From CAZFUY01 sp964522445 (lineage in GTDB: Bacteria; Pseudomonadota; Gammaproteobacteria; SZUA-229), in NCBI GenBank assembly GCA_964522445.1, contig CAZFUY010000067.1:1-17316 (forward strand): a DNA stretch of 17,316 nucleotides. The letters are read 5' to 3'. The notes beneath the pieces were generated by a model that worked only from the letters and a program-made list of their open reading frames with translations, ran no database searches and had not been told where the DNA came from. A program made the translations under genes and the position numbers. Positions 15,204 through 17,316 of this stretch are shown piece after piece (the first letter of the stretch is position 1; every line of letters begins with the position of its first letter).

Positions 15204-15239
15204 AAGAATAATAGTATTCTATTATTCTTTCTAATTTTT
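15203..15239. terminator. Bidirectional AT-rich terminator between tilS and the TrpD2-like gene
   Basis: AAAGAATAATAG (15203-15214) pairs perfectly with CTATTATTCTTT (15219-15230) around a TATT loop. A T-run follows on the plus strand (15235-15239) and a TTTTATTC on the minus strand. The 12-bp stem begins at the last base of the tilS stop codon and lies 40 bases beyond the convergent gene's stop. Only two G-C pairs support it, so efficiency is uncertain. Confidence 0.6.
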
Positions 15240-15269
15240 CAAGCCAGCCTGAATATTAATCTAAAAATT

Positions 15270-16256
15270 TTAGTGCAATGATTTATCCCTGTTTTGCCAC
15301 ATGGTTTGAGCCTGTTTCATAGCTTCATCCTGTGATCCAGCTTTACCCATTAAACATAGTGCAATAGCGGCAGTTGATACAATAGCTGCTTCACCATATT
15401 CATCTGACTCATTACCGCACCATATGTCATGTAAGCGTTCAGGCTTAATGCTTTCTTCTTTCATATGGCGTTTTTTAAATAATGCGGGCCAGACTTCATC
15501 TGACATTTTTTTATTAATAACAGATGAAACTGTACATTCAGTATCCGGGTTACGTTCAACTTCTCCGGCTTCACCTTTAAATACAGCAATATCTGCATCA
15601 CCTAAAATTTGTTCCGCTTGCTGATGTACTTTTTGATAGCCTGGATGAAAAATTGCCTGGATCGAATAAGGTGCATTCAAAGGGTTAATCATTCGGCCTA
15701 CTGTATGAATAGGTGATCTAAGTCCAAGGTACGGTCGTAGCTCAATAATATCTTTTAAGCGTTGACTTATTGCCTGTAGAGGAAGGTAGCAAAAATTATT
15801 TTTCTGGATTTGTTTTTTTGCATCATCAATAGAATTACTGGTGTTAAGGCCTAATGGCTTTAAAACTTCAGAGGTATAAATACGTCCTGCGGTGTGGCCT
15901 TCAGCGCCATGCATACAAACTTTAATACCATTTTCTGCTAATAATAATGCGCTTAATACATACCAGGGAGAATGGCGGCGTTTACCGGCGTAAGATGACC
16001 AGTCCAGATCAGCTTCAGTAATCTGTTTTGAGTTGATGAAGTTACGAATGGCTTTTACAAAACCTGCTACTTCTTCAGGTGTTTCTTCTTTTACGCGCAG
16101 CAGCATTAAAAATGCGCCAAGCTGTTCGGCAGTAATTTCATCTTTGAGAACCATGGTCATGGCTTCAAAGGATTCATCAACGGTTAAACCGCGAGAGCCT
16201 TTTTTTCCTTTACCAAGAATGCGTACAAAAGGGGCAAATGGATGTTCTTCTTGCAT
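15270..16256 (-). CDS. ybiB: TrpD2/YbiB-like protein (anthranilate phosphoribosyltransferase fold)
   Basis: The 328-residue product has the glycosyltransferase family 3 layout: a small N-terminal helical domain (LTVDESFEAM...EITAEQLGAFLMLLRVK) and a larger catalytic-type domain. The TrpD signatures are altered: the GTGGD loop is absent and the usual FNLLGPLxNP block reads HTVGRMINPLNAP. This matches the TrpD2 group, whose E. coli member YbiB binds nucleic acid rather than making tryptophan. No trp genes are near. I prefer the ATG at 16256 because GAGG lies 9 bases upstream. A TTG at 16271 would add five residues but has poor signals. A small membrane protein gene precedes it closely. Confidence 0.8.
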   Translation of the reverse strand: MQEEHPFAPFVRILGKGKKGSRGLTVDESFEAMTMVLKDEITAEQLGAFLMLLRVKEETPEEVAGFVKAIRNFINSKQITEADLDWSSYAGKRRHSPWYVLSALLLAENGIKVCMHGAEGHTAGRIYTSEVLKPLGLNTSNSIDDAKKQIQKNNFCYLPLQAISQRLKDIIELRPYLGLRSPIHTVGRMINPLNAPYSIQAIFHPGYQKVHQQAEQILGDADIAVFKGEAGEVERNPDTECTVSSVINKKMSDEVWPALFKKRHMKEESIKPERLHDIWCGNESDEYGEAAIVSTAAIALCLMGKAGSQDEAMKQAQTMWQNRDKSLH

Positions 16257-16283
16257 GGGGGGAAGCCTCAATAATAATCCAGG

Positions 16284-16463
16284 TTAAACCATTGATATAA
16301 GTAATATAATAAAAGCAACTATAGCTAAAACAGGGCCAAGAAATCCTAACCAGTCGTTTAAACTGCCTTTAGGAGAGTTTTTTACGGCATGCCGCATGCT
16401 GGGAAATATAAAAATCAGCATAGCAATAAGAAGTAAAGCACTACCTATTTTTGTCCAGTCCAT
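16284..16463 (-). CDS. Small two-helix membrane protein, 59 residues
   Basis: An ATG at 16463 opens a frame that ends with TAA at 16284. The product begins MDWTKIGSALLLIAMLIFIF (helix about 6-21). A short polar loop of about residues 22-38 (RHAVKNSPKG, then DW) follows, then a second helix (about 39-58). Both ends probably face the same side. The clean hydrophobic pattern, the basic loop and the fit between the yccA terminator and the TrpD2-like gene make it a real gene. I recall similar short proteins annotated as hypothetical in other gammaproteobacteria. Function is unknown. It probably shares a transcript with the TrpD2-like gene 27 bases downstream. The ribosome-binding site is weak. Confidence 0.8.
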   Translation of the reverse strand: MDWTKIGSALLLIAMLIFIFPSMRHAVKNSPKGSLNDWLGFLGPVLAIVAFIILLISMV

Positions 16464-16484
16464 ATCTTAAGTCTTGTTAATCAT

Positions 16485-16514
16485 AAAAAAGCCCCATAAA
16501 AATGAGGCTTTTTT
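16485..16514 (-). terminator. Strong intrinsic terminator of yccA
   Basis: On the minus strand AAAAAAGCCTCA pairs with TGGGGCTTTTTT through 12 positions with one G-U pair and a 6-base loop, ending in six T. It begins 17 bases after the yccA stop. Because of the A/T flanks it could also work in the plus direction. It separates yccA from the small membrane protein gene. Confidence 0.85.
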
Positions 16515-16531
16515 ACAGTGAAAAGAATTTA

Positions 16532-17194
16532 TTAATCGTCAGAAAATGCGCCAAGAAGGTGAAGTAGAGCCTGGAACATATTCAGAAGTGAGAGAAATAA
16601 ACTGGCAGTTGCCATAATGTAGTTAGTTTCACCACCATGAATAATGGATGATGTTTGAAAAAGAATAAAACCACTCATGATCAGGATAATAGCGGCATTT
16701 ACAACCAGAAATAGTGCTGGAATTTGAAAGAAGATATTCAATAATGCAGCACCAATAACAACAAACATGCCTACCATCAGGAAGCCGCCCATAAAGCTAA
16801 AGTCTTTACGTGTTGTTAATGCATAGCCTGAAAGAGCCAGGAAGATAACACCTGTGCCGCCCAAAGCTGTCATAACGATACTTGGGTTAACAGACATATA
16901 GTAGTTAAGAACAGGGCCGAGACCAAAGCCAAGTAAGCCTGTAATGGCAAAGATAACAGGAATGCCTGTAGAAGAGTTTGCTGTGCGTGGCAGCACAAAC
17001 CAGAGCATACCAATGGCCACGATATCAGCAATCAGGGCTGTGCCATGACCGATTTCGAGAGCAACACCTGCAAAACCTGAAATACCGCTGAATATTAGCG
17101 TCATTGAAAGTAGCAAATAGGTGTTTTTAAGAACACTATTTGTCGCAAGAACTGATTCTTGAGTACGGCTAAAAGACATATTTTGATGGTTCAT
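16532..17194 (-). CDS. yccA: YccA-like inner-membrane protein, Bax inhibitor-1 family
   Basis: The 220-residue protein has seven predicted membrane helices and the BI-1 layout. It follows E. coli YccA (219 residues) closely: the LKNTYLLLSMTL start, the ALTTRKDFSFMGG block (125-137) and the IIHGGETNYI...SLLNMF end. YccA binds the FtsH-HflKC protease and modulates degradation of membrane proteins such as jammed SecY; the cytoplasmic N-terminus is where FtsH engages it. Pore aspartates of the calcium-leak homologue YetJ are replaced by Q180 and S202. E. coli YccA has Glu and Ser there, so only the Q is unusual. AGGA lies 8 bases upstream of the ATG. The gene is alone in its unit. Confidence 0.9.
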   Translation of the reverse strand: MNHQNMSFSRTQESVLATNSVLKNTYLLLSMTLIFSGISGFAGVALEIGHGTALIADIVAIGMLWFVLPRTANSSTGIPVIFAITGLLGFGLGPVLNYYMSVNPSIVMTALGGTGVIFLALSGYALTTRKDFSFMGGFLMVGMFVVIGAALLNIFFQIPALFLVVNAAIILIMSGFILFQTSSIIHGGETNYIMATASLFLSLLNMFQALLHLLGAFSDD

Positions 17195-17225
17195 TGATCT
17201 TCCTATTATATAAATTTAAGTAGTC

Positions 17226-17231
17226 ATTATA
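17226..17231 (-). promoter_or_regulatory. Candidate -10 box of yccA
   Basis: The minus strand has a perfect TATAAT about 31 bases upstream of the yccA ATG. The hexamer 17 bases further upstream (TTAGTG) is a poor -35 box, so an activator or another sigma factor may contribute. A second TATAAT at about 17205-17210 is too close to the start codon to give a normal leader. Confidence 0.4.
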
Positions 17232-17316
17232 GTGTCGTGCAAGCATATCACTAAAATATGACATGACAAGCATACTATTAGTTTCATATATTGGGACAAC
17301 GCACTGGTTTTTCAAG

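Overview
The window is a stretch of chromosome from an AT-rich gammaproteobacterium (roughly 40% GC by eye). The evidence is the close match, from memory, of AccA, Nei, TruD, UvrB, TilS and YccA to their Escherichia coli counterparts, and the accA-tilS pairing. The genus cannot be fixed from the sequence. No prophage, transposase, integrase or CRISPR array is visible. Most genes are housekeeping. The accessory parts are a three-gene envelope export operon, a periplasmic rhodanese, a cyclic-di-GMP response regulator and some palindromic intergenic repeats.

Layout. Positions 1-1319 (minus strand) hold a tRNA-Asn cut by the window edge, its own promoter, and a class I aspartate aminotransferase. 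Divergent from these, 1373-4216 (plus) carries uvrB and nei, a nucleotide-excision and a base-excision repair gene 21 bases apart. A palindromic element separates nei from a convergent exported rhodanese gene (4322-4732, minus), whose promoter sits inside nested inverted repeats. About 490 bases without a gene follow.

Positions 5223-9516 (minus) form the most interesting unit: an RND/MMPL-type inner-membrane exporter, a LolA-like periplasmic protein and an outer-membrane beta-barrel protein, read in that order with gaps of 3 and 22 bases. It has a good sigma-70-type promoter and an adjacent dyad. The three parts could form an inner membrane to periplasm to outer membrane route for a hydrophobic or lipid cargo. 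The families are known, but the substrate cannot be read from the sequence.

Positions 9656-10675 (plus) are truD. A pair of imperfect palindromes separates it from a convergent REC-GGDEF-EAL regulator (10814-12529, minus). A possible 40-residue reading frame lies just upstream of that regulator. Positions 12920-15203 (plus) are accA and tilS, overlapping by 23 bases, with a good promoter. An AT-rich bidirectional hairpin ends tilS and the convergent TrpD2/YbiB-like gene (15270-16256, minus). Upstream of that gene is a clear 59-residue, two-helix membrane protein (16284-16463). A strong terminator then separates it from yccA (16532-17194, minus).

Together the window covers tRNA supply and modification (tRNA-Asn, TruD, TilS), DNA repair (UvrB, Nei), fatty-acid synthesis (AccA), amino-acid metabolism, membrane-protein quality control (YccA) and envelope biogenesis.
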